DNA from: Comamonadaceae bacterium
GTDB lineage: Bacteria; Pseudomonadota; Gammaproteobacteria; Burkholderiales; Burkholderiaceae_C
Length of the DNA: 64,000 nucleotides
Direction: 5' to 3'
NCBI GenBank assembly: GCA_947475685.1
Contig: CANJNC010000012.1
Coordinates: 1-64,000, forward strand
Shown: positions 45,835 through 54,490 of the stretch, piece by piece
Layout of the letters: each line of letters opens with the position of its first letter
Position numbering within the stretch: the stretch's first letter is position 1
The notes under the pieces: model-generated
Databases searched by the model: none
What the model was told of the DNA's origin: nothing
Seen by the model: the letters and a program-made list of their open reading frames with translations, nothing else
Translations under genes and position numbers: made by a program

Positions 45835-45909
45835 TGGTCTCCCCGGCAGGAATCGAACCTGCATCTCAGCCTTAGGAGGGCCGCGTTCTATCCATTGAAC
45901 TACGGAGAG
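45835..45909 (-). tRNA. tRNA-Arg (CCT anticodon)
   Basis: The 75-base gene folds into a full cloverleaf. The acceptor stem CTCTCCG pairs with CGGGGAG, the D-arm is GTTC/GAAC, the anticodon loop CTCCTAA holds anticodon CCT, and the T-arm GCAGG-TTCGATT-CCTGC is perfect. CCA is encoded at the 3' end (TGG at 45835-45837 on the + strand). It reads AGG codons. Confidence 0.95.
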
Positions 45910-46029
45910 CATTTTGTAATCACCTCAAAGAGTGGGCTTGTCATGCAAGGTGAGTAAGCCCGCTTGAGCGCTTATTCTAATGCCACTCCAACTAGCTGGC
46001 GATGGGGATTGAAATCGATTGCTGCGAGA

Positions 46030-47214
46030 TTATTTGCTGAGCATTCTCATGGTCTCTTCCAGGCCCTTTAGATTCAAGGGGAACATGCGGTCCGACATTA
46101 GTTGCTGCATGATGGAAATACTTTGTCTGTATTTCCAAACACCCCCTGGTTCTGGGTTGATCCAAGCAAATTTTGGATAGGCGTGGGTCAGTCTTTGTAG
46201 CCAAATGGCACCCGCTTCCTCGTTGTTGTATTCAACGCTCCCGCCTGGCTGAAGAATTTCATAGGGGCTCATGGTGGCATCTCCTACAAAGATCAATTTA
46301 TAGTCCTTGTTGTATTTCCTGATGATGTCCCAGGTCGGAAACTTCTCAGCGTAACGCCGGCGGTTGTTTTTCCATAGAAAATCGTAGACGCAATTGTGGA
46401 AATAAAAAAATTCCAAGTGTTTGAATTCTGACTTGACGGCAGAAAATAGCTCGGTGACACGCTGCACATGATCATCCATGGTGCCTCCCACATCCATCAA
46501 AAGCAGCACTTTGACGTTGTTGTGACGCTCGGGCACCATTTTGATGTCCAAATAGCCAGCATTGGCTGCAGTGCTTTTGATGGTGTCTTCCAAGTCCAGT
46601 TCATCGGGGGAGCCTTCACGAGCGAATTTTCTAAGCCTTCGCAAAGCGACTTTGATGTTTCTGGTACCAAGCTCTTGTGTGTCGTCGTAATCTTGGTAGG
46701 CCCTTTGCTCCCAAACTTTAAGGGCGCTTTTTTGCTGACCCTTACCGCCAATGCGAATGCCTTGAGGGTTGTATCCTGAGTGCCCAAAGGGGGAGGTGCC
46801 ACCGGTTCCAATCCATTTGGAGCCGCCTTCGTGCCTTTCCTTTTGCTCATCAAGGCGCTGTTTTAAGGTGTCCATGAGCTCTTGCCAATCCATTTTTTGA
46901 ATGGCCGCTTTTTGTTCTGGCGTCAACTCTTTATCTAAGAGCTGCGTCAACCAATCGAGTGGAATGTCTTTGGTGAGCTCGCCAAGCAGCTCAATGCCTT
47001 TAAAATAAGCGGCAAAGGCGCGGTCAAATTTATCGAATAATTTTTCATCTTTGACCAAAATCAAGCGCGAGAGATAGTAAAAATCTTCGATGCGATAGTA
47101 CGCCGAGTGAGGCCCCACCACTTGCGCTTGCAAGGCTTCTAAAAGCGTCAGGTACTCCTTGATAGAAACAGGGAGCTGGGCGTGTCTGAGCGTGTAGAAA
47201 AAGTCATTGAGCAT
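46030..47214 (-). CDS. VWA-domain protein (CoxE-like)
   Basis: This 394-residue protein has an N-terminal helical region (FFYTLRHAQLPVSIKEYL) and a C-terminal von Willebrand A fold with a metal site variant DVGGTMDD near residues 239-246, where most VWA domains have DxSxS. Such CoxE-like proteins work with MoxR ATPases in maturing or inserting metal into enzymes. The MoxR gene lies upstream in the same leftward operon, separated by a small membrane protein gene. Confidence 0.88.
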   Translation of the reverse strand: MLNDFFYTLRHAQLPVSIKEYLTLLEALQAQVVGPHSAYYRIEDFYYLSRLILVKDEKLFDKFDRAFAAYFKGIELLGELTKDIPLDWLTQLLDKELTPEQKAAIQKMDWQELMDTLKQRLDEQKERHEGGSKWIGTGGTSPFGHSGYNPQGIRIGGKGQQKSALKVWEQRAYQDYDDTQELGTRNIKVALRRLRKFAREGSPDELDLEDTIKSTAANAGYLDIKMVPERHNNVKVLLLMDVGGTMDDHVQRVTELFSAVKSEFKHLEFFYFHNCVYDFLWKNNRRRYAEKFPTWDIIRKYNKDYKLIFVGDATMSPYEILQPGGSVEYNNEEAGAIWLQRLTHAYPKFAWINPEPGGVWKYRQSISIMQQLMSDRMFPLNLKGLEETMRMLSK

Positions 47215-47227
47215 GGCTTAAAGCTCT

Positions 47228-47449
47228 TTAAGTTTCAGACTTATTTTCTTTTTGCAGCAAAAATCTGCTGGCTTGTAGCCCCATTCCGCCGCCAATGCCA
47301 ATGAAGGCAATGCCAAGCATGCTCATCATGCTGTAGCCGGGTGCAAAAAGGTCAATTGACAAAAGTTGACCTGCGCCATAACCCAAGGCGGTGCCTATTA
47401 AAAATCCAATGGCATCAAACAGCCCTTGTTTTAACAGTTGAGCAAACAT
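47228..47449 (-). CDS. Small two-helix membrane protein (73 aa)
   Basis: The ATG at 47447-47449 is preceded by AAGGAGTTCAG, a strong ribosome-binding site; the longer frame upstream overlaps the MoxR gene and is not supported. The protein starts MFAQLLKQGLFD and has two Gly-rich hydrophobic segments (about residues 11-25 and 36-58). No family is recognised. It sits between the MoxR and VWA genes and may link their products to the membrane. Confidence 0.7.
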   Translation of the reverse strand: MFAQLLKQGLFDAIGFLIGTALGYGAGQLLSIDLFAPGYSMMSMLGIAFIGIGGGMGLQASRFLLQKENKSET

Positions 47450-47480
47450 CTGAACTCCTTTTTGACATTGGCCGCAGAGG

Positions 47481-48323
47481 TCAACGGTTTTTGCTTTGCA
47501 TGTAAACCAATTTTTCAAATAGGGTGATGTCTTGCTCATTTTTGAGCAAGGCACCAACCAATGGGGGCACAGACACTTTTTCATCTACGCTTTGCAAGGC
47601 GGATAAAGGAATGTCTTCAGAGACCAACAATTTGATCCAATCCAGCAACTCACTGGTGCTTGGTTTTTTCTTCAATCCAGGAAGATTTCTGACGTCGTAA
47701 AAAGCTTTGAGCGCAGCACTCAGCAGCTCTCCCTTTAAATTTGGAAAGTGCACCTTGATGATGTCTTGCATCGTTTCACTCTCAGGGAATTTGATGTAGT
47801 GAAAAAAGCACCTTCTTAAAAAGGCATCGGGCAATTCTTTTTCGTTGTTAGAGGTGATGAAGACCAAGGGGCGCACAGTGGCTTTGACGAGTTCCTTGGT
47901 TTCATAGCAGTAAAACTCCATGCGATCGAGTTCTCTGAGCAAGTCATTGGGAAACTCTATATCCGCTTTGTCAATCTCATCAATGAGCAAAGCCACGGGC
48001 TCTTGAGCGGTGAAAGCCCTCCACAAAACGCCCTTGATGATGTAGTTTTGGATGTCCTTGACTCTGGAGTCTCCAAGTTGAGAGTCTCTAAGTCGGCTCA
48101 CCGCATCGTATTCATAAAGCCCTTGTTGCGCCTTGGTGGTGGATTTGATGTGCCACTCCATGAGGGGGATACCCAATGTGCGGGCCACCTCTTCTGCGAG
48201 CATGGTTTTACCCGTTCCGGGCTCTCCTTTGATTAAAAGGGGTCTCTTAAGCGTGCTTGCTGCGTTGACGGCCAACATCAGGTCTGGTGTGGCAATATAG
48301 TTGCTGGAGCCTTGAAATTTCAT
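47481..48323 (-). CDS. MoxR-family AAA+ ATPase
   Basis: The 280-residue protein has Walker A GEPGTGKT at residues 33-40, Walker B ALLIDEIDKAD near 113 and the sensor ITSNNEKELPDAFLRRC near 153, typical of MoxR/RavA-like ATPases (CoxD branch). It is a chaperone-like ATPase acting with the downstream VWA protein. It is the first gene of the leftward operon and is divergent from cytochrome c4. Confidence 0.92.
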   Translation of the reverse strand: MKFQGSSNYIATPDLMLAVNAASTLKRPLLIKGEPGTGKTMLAEEVARTLGIPLMEWHIKSTTKAQQGLYEYDAVSRLRDSQLGDSRVKDIQNYIIKGVLWRAFTAQEPVALLIDEIDKADIEFPNDLLRELDRMEFYCYETKELVKATVRPLVFITSNNEKELPDAFLRRCFFHYIKFPESETMQDIIKVHFPNLKGELLSAALKAFYDVRNLPGLKKKPSTSELLDWIKLLVSEDIPLSALQSVDEKVSVPPLVGALLKNEQDITLFEKLVYMQSKNR

Positions 48324-48378
48324 ATTGGAAAATGGGTTTATCTAAATGAATCTTACAGAAGAAAGCATTTTAGATCGA

Positions 48379-48384
48379 TATAAT
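48379..48384 (+). promoter_or_regulatory. Candidate -10 box (TATAAT) for the cytochrome c4 gene
   Basis: A perfect TATAAT lies 44 bases before the ATG at 48428, in the short divergent gap after the MoxR gene start. The only -35-like hexamer nearby (TTACAG at 48353-48358) has a 20-base spacing, longer than ideal. Confidence 0.4.
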
Positions 48385-48427
48385 ACCTCTTATCTTTTTT
48401 CAATGCGCTTTTAATTGTCTACCTAAA

Positions 48428-49087
48428 ATGATTAAGTTTTTCACAATTTTTCTACTCTCTGCCCTGTCCTTGCAGCAATTGGCCTATTCTGAGGAACTTA
48501 AAGGGGATGTCCAAGCTGGCGAGAAGAAAATCGCCATGTGCATTGGTTGTCACGGCATCCATGGCTACCAAGCCAGTTTTCCAGTGGTCTACAAGGTGCC
48601 TAAAATTTCGGGTCAAACGGCCAGCTACATTGTGAGTGCTTTAAATGCATACAAAAAAGGTGAGCGTCGCCATCCCTCTATGAGAGCCGTTGCAACAACT
48701 TTGACGGACCAAGACATGGCCGATCTCGCAGCCTATTATCAGCAACACGGCCACAAGGACAATGTCACCGTGCCTGCTCAAGCCACTCAAGCCCCAGATC
48801 AAGTTGCTGCCTTGGTTCAAAAAGGCGCTTGTACATCTTGCCACGGCCCCAATTTGAACTCGCCCATTGTTGCGACCTATCCAAAAATTGCCGGTCAACA
48901 CCAAGATTATGTCTTGGTGGCCTTGCGCTCGTACCAAGCCGATGCCCGCAATGTTTGGGGAAGAAACAATGCGATCATGGCCGGCGTTGCCAAGCAGTTC
49001 ACAACGGATGAGTTGAAGTTGTTGTCCAAGTATGTGAGTGAGCAACAAGGCGAACTTCTCACTGTGCCGCAGTCAAAATTCAGATAA
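48428..49087 (+). CDS. Diheme cytochrome c4
   Basis: The 219-residue protein has a signal peptide (hydrophobic about residues 4-21), and two similar cytochrome c domains, with C38-I-G-C41-H42 and C135-T-S-C138-H139. Each is followed by the PKI-(A/S)GQ segment and a Met ligand (HPSMRAVA, NAIMAGVA). It transfers electrons to terminal oxidases in the periplasm and could serve the sulfur oxidation or TPP modules. A strong hairpin follows. Confidence 0.94.
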   Translation: MIKFFTIFLLSALSLQQLAYSEELKGDVQAGEKKIAMCIGCHGIHGYQASFPVVYKVPKISGQTASYIVSALNAYKKGERRHPSMRAVATTLTDQDMADLAAYYQQHGHKDNVTVPAQATQAPDQVAALVQKGACTSCHGPNLNSPIVATYPKIAGQHQDYVLVALRSYQADARNVWGRNNAIMAGVAKQFTTDELKLLSKYVSEQQGELLTVPQSKFR

Positions 49088-49108
49088 GAGATCTACACTG
49101 AAATCAAA

Positions 49109-49132
49109 CGCCCAAGGCTTTGAGCTTGGGCG
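49109..49132. terminator. Hairpin terminator between convergent cytochrome c4 and DUF1841 genes
   Basis: CGCCCAAG and CTTGGGCG form a perfect eight-pair stem around an eight-base loop, 22 bases after the cytochrome c4 stop. It is followed by TCTGGTTTG, which is only partly T-rich. Its place between two convergent genes fits a bidirectional terminator. Confidence 0.6.
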
Positions 49133-49164
49133 TCTGGTTTGTAGGAGTTGGTGGTTTTGTGGAT

Positions 49165-49602
49165 TCAGTGCCTTTGAGTGGCTCTTTTTTTGAGGGATTC
49201 AAGATACTGGTGACCATCTGGGGGTAAACCACTTCGCTGGCTTTCCCATAGCATCACACCCAAGCATTCCATGGCAGCGTGGTGGGCCAAATGCAAGGAG
49301 TCAAGTTCTTTGGCCAGCTGTTCAATGGCTCCTCGAACCCCTTTGGGTTGATCAATGGAGCATTGTTCTTGAATGCTTAAATGCATGGACAAATGAAGAA
49401 AGGGGTTCTCTTTGCCGCCATCCATGGGATAGGTTTTATGGATGGCTTGCTCCACGTCCAATAAGTCCTGATCGTATTCAGGATGGTCCTCAACCCAGTG
49501 TGAAGCCATGGCTTCCATGCTGTCAAGGGGTTGGTGGAGTTTCAATTTGGCGTGAACTTGACAAAAAAACCGCCGAACATCGTTTTGGGAGGGGGTAAAC
49601 AT
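49165..49602 (-). CDS. DUF1841 family protein
   Basis: The 145-residue cytosolic protein matches the DUF1841 pattern with HPEYD near residue 55, ENPFLHLSMHLSIQEQ near 85 and a helical C-terminus (HHAAMECLGVMLWESQRSG). Its function is unknown. It converges on cytochrome c4. Confidence 0.87.
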   Translation of the reverse strand: MFTPSQNDVRRFFCQVHAKLKLHQPLDSMEAMASHWVEDHPEYDQDLLDVEQAIHKTYPMDGGKENPFLHLSMHLSIQEQCSIDQPKGVRGAIEQLAKELDSLHLAHHAAMECLGVMLWESQRSGLPPDGHQYLESLKKRATQRH

Positions 49603-49782
49603 GAATGTATTTTCTCTGTTTGTGCTTCATTTCGGGGGCAAAATGGCGTCCTGGCTTGTTAAGTGGGGTTAAGATTTACTCTTTTTTATGAGCACGTGTT
49701 TCATTTTTGAGCATTGACTGGTTAAGGTGGCGCCAAAAATGAGCTTTCTTTTGAATAAATGGATAACAAAGTTCTTTAATTC

Positions 49783-50487
49783 ATGATTAATAAAATTGCA
49801 AATTCTATCGCGCACGCTTTGGAGGGCGTACGCGATGGGTCGACCGTTTTGGTGGGTGGCTTTGGGACAGCAGGTATTCCTGCTGAATTGTTGGATGGTT
49901 TGATTGCTCAAGGGGCCAAGGACCTGACGGTGGTCAACAACAATGCGGGCAATGGCGATCATGGAATGGCCGCACTCCTCAAAGCTGCACGTGTTAAAAA
50001 AATGATCTGCAGTTTTCCAAGGCAGGCCGACTCCTATGTGTTTGACGAGTTGTACAGAAATAAAAAAATTGAGCTTGAATTGGTCCCTCAAGGCAACTTG
50101 GCCGAACGCATTCGAGCCGCTGGTGCGGGCATTGGAGGCTTCTTTTGTCAAACCGGATACGGTACCGAGTTGGCCAAAAAGCCCAATGGCGAACCCAAAG
50201 AAACTCGCCTTATCAACGGCAAGTATTACGTTTATGAGGAGCCCATTTATGCCGATTTGGCCTTGATCAAGGCTGAAAAAGGAGACCGATGGGGCAATTT
50301 GACCTACCGAAAAGCCGCTAGAAATTTTGGGCCTGTCATGGCCATGGGGGCGAAAAAAACGGTTGCCAGTGTTCACGAGGTGGTGGAGTTGGGTGACTTG
50401 GATCCAGAGAGCATTGTGACGCCTGGTATTTTTGTCAACCAAGTGGTGTTGATTGATAGAGTGGTCACAAAAGGCGGGGGATTTTAA
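49783..50487 (+). CDS. pcaI: 3-oxoadipate CoA-transferase subunit A (PcaI)
   Basis: The 234-residue protein has VLVGGFGTAGIPAELLDGL and VVNNNAGNGDHGMAALL, hallmarks of family I CoA-transferase alpha subunits. The pcaJ and pcaF genes directly downstream favour 3-oxoadipate over acetoacetate as substrate. The enzyme activates 3-oxoadipate with succinyl-CoA at the end of the beta-ketoadipate pathway. The downstream gene starts 2 bases after its stop. Confidence 0.92.
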   Translation: MINKIANSIAHALEGVRDGSTVLVGGFGTAGIPAELLDGLIAQGAKDLTVVNNNAGNGDHGMAALLKAARVKKMICSFPRQADSYVFDELYRNKKIELELVPQGNLAERIRAAGAGIGGFFCQTGYGTELAKKPNGEPKETRLINGKYYVYEEPIYADLALIKAEKGDRWGNLTYRKAARNFGPVMAMGAKKTVASVHEVVELGDLDPESIVTPGIFVNQVVLIDRVVTKGGGF

Positions 50488-50489
50488 AA

Positions 50490-51131
50490 ATGGCGGATCA
50501 CTTAAAGCGAAACAAAAATGAGTTGGCCCAACGAGTCGCTCAAGATATTCATGAAGGCGTCACCGTCAATTTAGGCATCGGTATGCCAACGCTGGTGGCC
50601 AACTTTATTGCTGCAGATCGAGAGGTGTTGCTGCACAGTGAGAACGGTATTTTGGGCATGGGCCCAGCACCCACCGCTGGTCAAGAAGACTTTGATTTGA
50701 TCAATGCGGGCAAGCAGCCTGTGACACTGAAAAAAGGCGGTGCTTTTTTTCACCATGCCGACAGCTTTGCCATGATGAGAGGGGGTCACTTGGATATTTG
50801 TGTCTTGGGTGCCTTTCAAGTCAGTGAGACGGGGGACTTGGCCAATTGGCATACAGGAGAGCCCACTGCCATTCCTGCTGTGGGTGGAGCGATGGATTTG
50901 GCCATTGGGGCCAAACAAACTTGGGTCATGATGGACGCATTGACCAAGCAAGGGGTGAGCAAAATTGTGAAAACGTGTTCCTATCCCTTAACGGGGATTG
51001 CTTGCGTCAAGCGCATTTATACAGACTTGGGCACTTTGGAGTGCACCCCTCAAGGGCTTCGATTGATTGACACGGTTCAAGGCTTGAGTGCACAAGCTTT
51101 CAGTGAGATTTTGGGATTGAAGTTCATTTAA
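50490..51131 (+). CDS. pcaJ: 3-oxoadipate CoA-transferase subunit B (PcaJ)
   Basis: The 213-residue protein has the active-site Glu in HSENGILGMGP near residue 52, the hallmark of the beta subunit, and GAFQVSETGDLANW. It forms the transferase with PcaI; pcaF follows after 123 bases that contain a hairpin. Confidence 0.93.
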   Translation: MADHLKRNKNELAQRVAQDIHEGVTVNLGIGMPTLVANFIAADREVLLHSENGILGMGPAPTAGQEDFDLINAGKQPVTLKKGGAFFHHADSFAMMRGGHLDICVLGAFQVSETGDLANWHTGEPTAIPAVGGAMDLAIGAKQTWVMMDALTKQGVSKIVKTCSYPLTGIACVKRIYTDLGTLECTPQGLRLIDTVQGLSAQAFSEILGLKFI

Positions 51132-51153
51132 CGCTTTGGATGCTTGAGCGTTA
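51129..51153 (+). terminator. Hairpin at the end of pcaJ
   Basis: TAACGCT and AGCGTTA form a seven-pair stem with an eleven-base loop, starting at the pcaJ stop codon. There is no T-run, so it may attenuate or stabilise mRNA rather than stop transcription before pcaF. Confidence 0.35.
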
Positions 51154-51254
51154 CAAGTTGCCGGCGCACGCACTTCAAATGAGGTGTGACTGAGCTCCAA
51201 GCGCATCTTCTAAAAAAAATAGTTTTTTAATTTTTACGACAAAGGACAAACGAC

Positions 51255-52457
51255 ATGACACAGGCCTACATTTGTGATGCGATCAGAACGCCCATCGGTC
51301 GATATGGTGGATCGTTGAGTTCCATTCGAACGGATGACTTGGCCTCCCTTCCCCTGAAAGCGTTGATGGCAAGAAATCCCAATGTTGACTGGACGCGTGT
51401 CGCCGATGTGATTTATGGATGCGCCAATCAAGCGGGCGAGGACAACCGAAATGTGGCCCACATGGCCAGCTTGTTGGCGGGCTTGCCCATAGAGGTGCCG
51501 GGTGCGACCTTGAACCGCTTATGTGGCTCGGGCTTGGACGCTGTGGGCACCTCGGCCAGAGCGATCAAATCAGGTGAAGCACATCTGATGATTGCAGGTG
51601 GCGTTGAGAGCATGAGCCGTGCACCCTTTGTCATGCCCAAAGCGCATTCTGCATTCAGTCGAAGCAATGCTGTGTATGACACCACCATTGGATGGCGTTT
51701 TGTCAATGACTTGATGAAGAAAATGTATGGTGTCGACTCCATGCCAGAGACGGCTGAGAATGTGGCCGATGATTTCAAGATTGAACGTGAAGCCCAAGAC
51801 AAAATGGCTTACGCCAGTCAAGTCAAAGCGGCAGCGGCCCAAAAGGCCGGTTACTTTGACAGCGAGATTGTGCCAGTCGCCTTGCCACAGAAAAAAGGCG
51901 ACCCCATTGTGTTTGCAAAGGATGAGTACCCAAGAGAGACGAGTCTAGAGACTCTAGCGAAACTTAAAGGCGTGGTGCGTGCCGATGGCACAGTCACCGC
52001 TGGCAATGCAAGTGGCGTGAACGACGGCTCGTGTGCTTTGCTCTTGGCCAGTGAGCAAGGCGTCAAAGATCACGGCCTCACGCCCAAAGCGCGCGTGGTC
52101 GGCATGGCCACAGCGGGTGTGCCACCTCGCATCATGGGCATTGGCCCAGCGCCTGCCACCTTGAAGGTGCTTGAGCTCACGGGCATGAGTTTGTCCCAGA
52201 TCGATGTGATTGAACTCAATGAGGCGTTTGCTGCGCAAGGATTGGCTGTTTTGCGTCAATTGGGTTTGCAAGACGATGACCCAAGAGTCAACCCCTATGG
52301 GGGTGCCATTGCTTTAGGGCATCCTTTGGGTGCCAGTGGGGCTCGCTTGGTCACCACCGCTGTCAATCAATTGCATCGCAGTGCAAAGCGATTTGCTCTT
52401 TGCACCATGTGCATAGGTGTAGGCCAAGGCATTGCTGTGATCATAGAAAGAGTTTGA
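51255..52457 (+). CDS. pcaF: 3-oxoadipyl-CoA thiolase (PcaF)
   Basis: The 400-residue protein has the nucleophilic Cys90 in LNRLCGSGLDAVG, the His in GGAIALGHPLGASGARL near 350 and the second Cys in CTMCIGVGQG near 387. GCANQAGEDNRNVAHM and the context with pcaIJ fit PcaF. It splits 3-oxoadipyl-CoA into succinyl-CoA and acetyl-CoA. Confidence 0.95.
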   Translation: MTQAYICDAIRTPIGRYGGSLSSIRTDDLASLPLKALMARNPNVDWTRVADVIYGCANQAGEDNRNVAHMASLLAGLPIEVPGATLNRLCGSGLDAVGTSARAIKSGEAHLMIAGGVESMSRAPFVMPKAHSAFSRSNAVYDTTIGWRFVNDLMKKMYGVDSMPETAENVADDFKIEREAQDKMAYASQVKAAAAQKAGYFDSEIVPVALPQKKGDPIVFAKDEYPRETSLETLAKLKGVVRADGTVTAGNASGVNDGSCALLLASEQGVKDHGLTPKARVVGMATAGVPPRIMGIGPAPATLKVLELTGMSLSQIDVIELNEAFAAQGLAVLRQLGLQDDDPRVNPYGGAIALGHPLGASGARLVTTAVNQLHRSAKRFALCTMCIGVGQGIAVIIERV

Positions 52458-52483
52458 AAAAAAGTTTAAAGGAATTGAGAAAA

Positions 52484-53407
52484 ATGTCGCACACAATAGG
52501 ATGGATTGGTCTGGGTCGCATGGGTGAGGCCATGGTCAAGCGCTTGACAAAAGCAGGCCACGGCGTTCAGGTCTGGAACCGCACAAGAAGCAAAGCTGAG
52601 CCGCTTGTAGAGTATGGTGCAACCTTGGTGGACCATAAAACAGATTTGGCGCGCTGTGATGTGGTGTTCACCATGGTGTCCACCACGGAGGATTTGAAGG
52701 AGGTCTTGTTTGGCAGCGGTGGATTGGTCAGCACCCAACAATTGCCCAAAGTGGTGGTGGACAGTTCCTCCATTTCGCAAGAAGGCTCGCAAGAGATCCG
52801 GCATCGATTGGAGGCCATGGGCGTGGCCTATTTGTGTGCACCTGTCTCCGGAAACGCCAAAGTGGCCAAGGCTGGCAAGTTGCTCTTGGTGGCCTCCGGC
52901 CCCAAAGCGTTGTACGACATGGTGGAGCCTTATTTGCTGGCCATGGCCAAAAAGACCATGTGGGTGGGTGAAGGTGAGTTGGCACGGGTTTGGAAAATTG
53001 CGCACAACACGATGTTTGGCGTGATCATTCAAAACTTATGTGAGATCACGGTCATGGCGGAAAAAGCCGGCATTGCCCGGCATGTGTTTTTACAAAGTAT
53101 CAATGACTCTGTTTTAGGTTCAATGTACACACGTTATAAAACACCCGTATTGAGCAATTTGACCTTTGATCAAGTCACCTTTACGCCCAAGTTGCTTTTG
53201 AAAGACATGGACTTGGGGATGTCTGCTGCAAAGACCTATGGTGTTGCCATGCCTGCTGCCGCTGCCACAAGAGAGTCAATCTCTAGAATGGTGGGACGTG
53301 GATATGACAATGTGGATTTTGCAATTTTATTAAAAGAAGTGGCCATGGACGCGGGACTGGACTTGGTGTCTGAGAACGTTCAAGTGACCGATGGCTTAGA
53401 GTCTTGA
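52484..53407 (+). CDS. NAD(P)-dependent beta-hydroxyacid dehydrogenase (3-hydroxyisobutyrate dehydrogenase family) 1
   Basis: The ATG at 52484 (MSHTIGWIGLGRMG) is chosen because the upstream frame lies inside pcaF. The 307-residue protein has the Rossmann motif GLGRMG, the substrate motif VSGNAKVAKAG near residue 119 (most members have SGGxxGA) and the catalytic Lys in VWKIAHN near 167. It oxidises a small beta-hydroxy acid. It lies between pcaF and a Bug gene; a paralog follows. Confidence 0.87.
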   Translation: MSHTIGWIGLGRMGEAMVKRLTKAGHGVQVWNRTRSKAEPLVEYGATLVDHKTDLARCDVVFTMVSTTEDLKEVLFGSGGLVSTQQLPKVVVDSSSISQEGSQEIRHRLEAMGVAYLCAPVSGNAKVAKAGKLLLVASGPKALYDMVEPYLLAMAKKTMWVGEGELARVWKIAHNTMFGVIIQNLCEITVMAEKAGIARHVFLQSINDSVLGSMYTRYKTPVLSNLTFDQVTFTPKLLLKDMDLGMSAAKTYGVAMPAAAATRESISRMVGRGYDNVDFAILLKEVAMDAGLDLVSENVQVTDGLES

Positions 53408-53463
53408 ACCAAGTCCCCTGGGCCCATCTATTTAAAAATATCAATCATCAAGGAGGCCATCAG

Positions 53464-54459
53464 ATGCTTATAAAACCGTCTTGCAACTTCGTTCAACGCT
53501 TGGCATTGATTTGCCTAGGCATAGGGATGTTCACTGCTGCATTGCATGCCCTTGCGCAAGCAACGTATCCCAATAAACCGGTGCGTTTTTTCGTGCCTTT
53601 TACGGCTGGGAGTGGCACCGATATTGTGGCAAGAACGGTTGCCGATGTCATCAGTAAGAGCTTGGGGCAACCCGTTTTGATTGAAAACCGCCCTGGTGCT
53701 GGCGGCACCATTGCTGCGTCTCAAGTGGCCAAATCCGATCCCGATGGGTACACCATTTTGGTCCATTCATCGGGCCATGCGCTCAATCCATCCATTTATC
53801 CCAATCTACCCTACGACACCGTCAAAGACCTTTGGGGTGTGACACCGATTGCGGCTTTGCCCAATGTGTTGGTGGTCTCGCCTGCAAGGGGGTGGAAGAG
53901 TGTGAGTGATATGTTGGCCGCTGCAAAAGCGGCCCCTGGGCAATTGAACTATGCCTCTGCGGGCATGGGCAGTGCCACCCATTTGAATGCTGAGAAGTTC
54001 AAATTGCAAGCTGGCATTGACGCGGTGCATGTGCCTTTTAAGGGCACACCAGAGGCTTTGTCGGATGTCATTGGTGGAAGAAACGACTGGTTCTTTGCGC
54101 CCTTGTCTTCTGCCTTGCCCTTGATCAAAGACGGCAAGCTCCAAGCCTTGGCGGTCAGCACGGCACAACGCTCACAAGCCTTGCCTCAAGTGCCCACGAC
54201 CATTGAAGCGGGTGTAAGTGGATCGGATTATGTCTTTTGGGTGGGAATGCTTGTGCCCAGTGCAACACCGTCTCCCATTGTCAAGCGACTGCATGACGAA
54301 GTGATCAAAGCCTTGGCCTTGGCAGAGGTCAAGGATAAATTAAATCGTTTAGGTGCAGAGCCCATGCCCATGAGCCCTGAGGCTTTCAACGCGTTTATCA
54401 AAGTCGAGATGGACGCTGCTGCAAAAATTGCCAAAGCAGCGGGTCTAAAGGGCAGTTGA
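53464..54459 (+). CDS. Bug-family solute receptor 7
   Basis: Start at ATG 53464, with AGGAGG about 8 bases upstream. The 331-residue protein has a signal peptide (hydrophobic about residues 12-28, ending HALAQ), YPNKPVRFFVPFTAGSGTD, IENRPGAGG and PDGYTIL, and VPFKGTPEA in the pocket. It is between two related dehydrogenase genes, all rightward, so it may import their hydroxyacid. Confidence 0.94.
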   Translation: MLIKPSCNFVQRLALICLGIGMFTAALHALAQATYPNKPVRFFVPFTAGSGTDIVARTVADVISKSLGQPVLIENRPGAGGTIAASQVAKSDPDGYTILVHSSGHALNPSIYPNLPYDTVKDLWGVTPIAALPNVLVVSPARGWKSVSDMLAAAKAAPGQLNYASAGMGSATHLNAEKFKLQAGIDAVHVPFKGTPEALSDVIGGRNDWFFAPLSSALPLIKDGKLQALAVSTAQRSQALPQVPTTIEAGVSGSDYVFWVGMLVPSATPSPIVKRLHDEVIKALALAEVKDKLNRLGAEPMPMSPEAFNAFIKVEMDAAAKIAKAAGLKGS

Positions 54460-54490
54460 TTTTCCCAGTGCATTCAAAAGGCCACGGCAG

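Noticed and set aside
49669-50442. Long antisense frame of 257 codons opposite pcaI
   Set aside because: It lies wholly within and across the well-supported pcaI gene, shows no family motif, and long antisense frames are common opposite conserved genes.
52466-53032. Antisense frame of 188 codons opposite the first beta-hydroxyacid dehydrogenase
   Set aside because: The His-rich, low-complexity product is the shadow of the dehydrogenase on the other strand.
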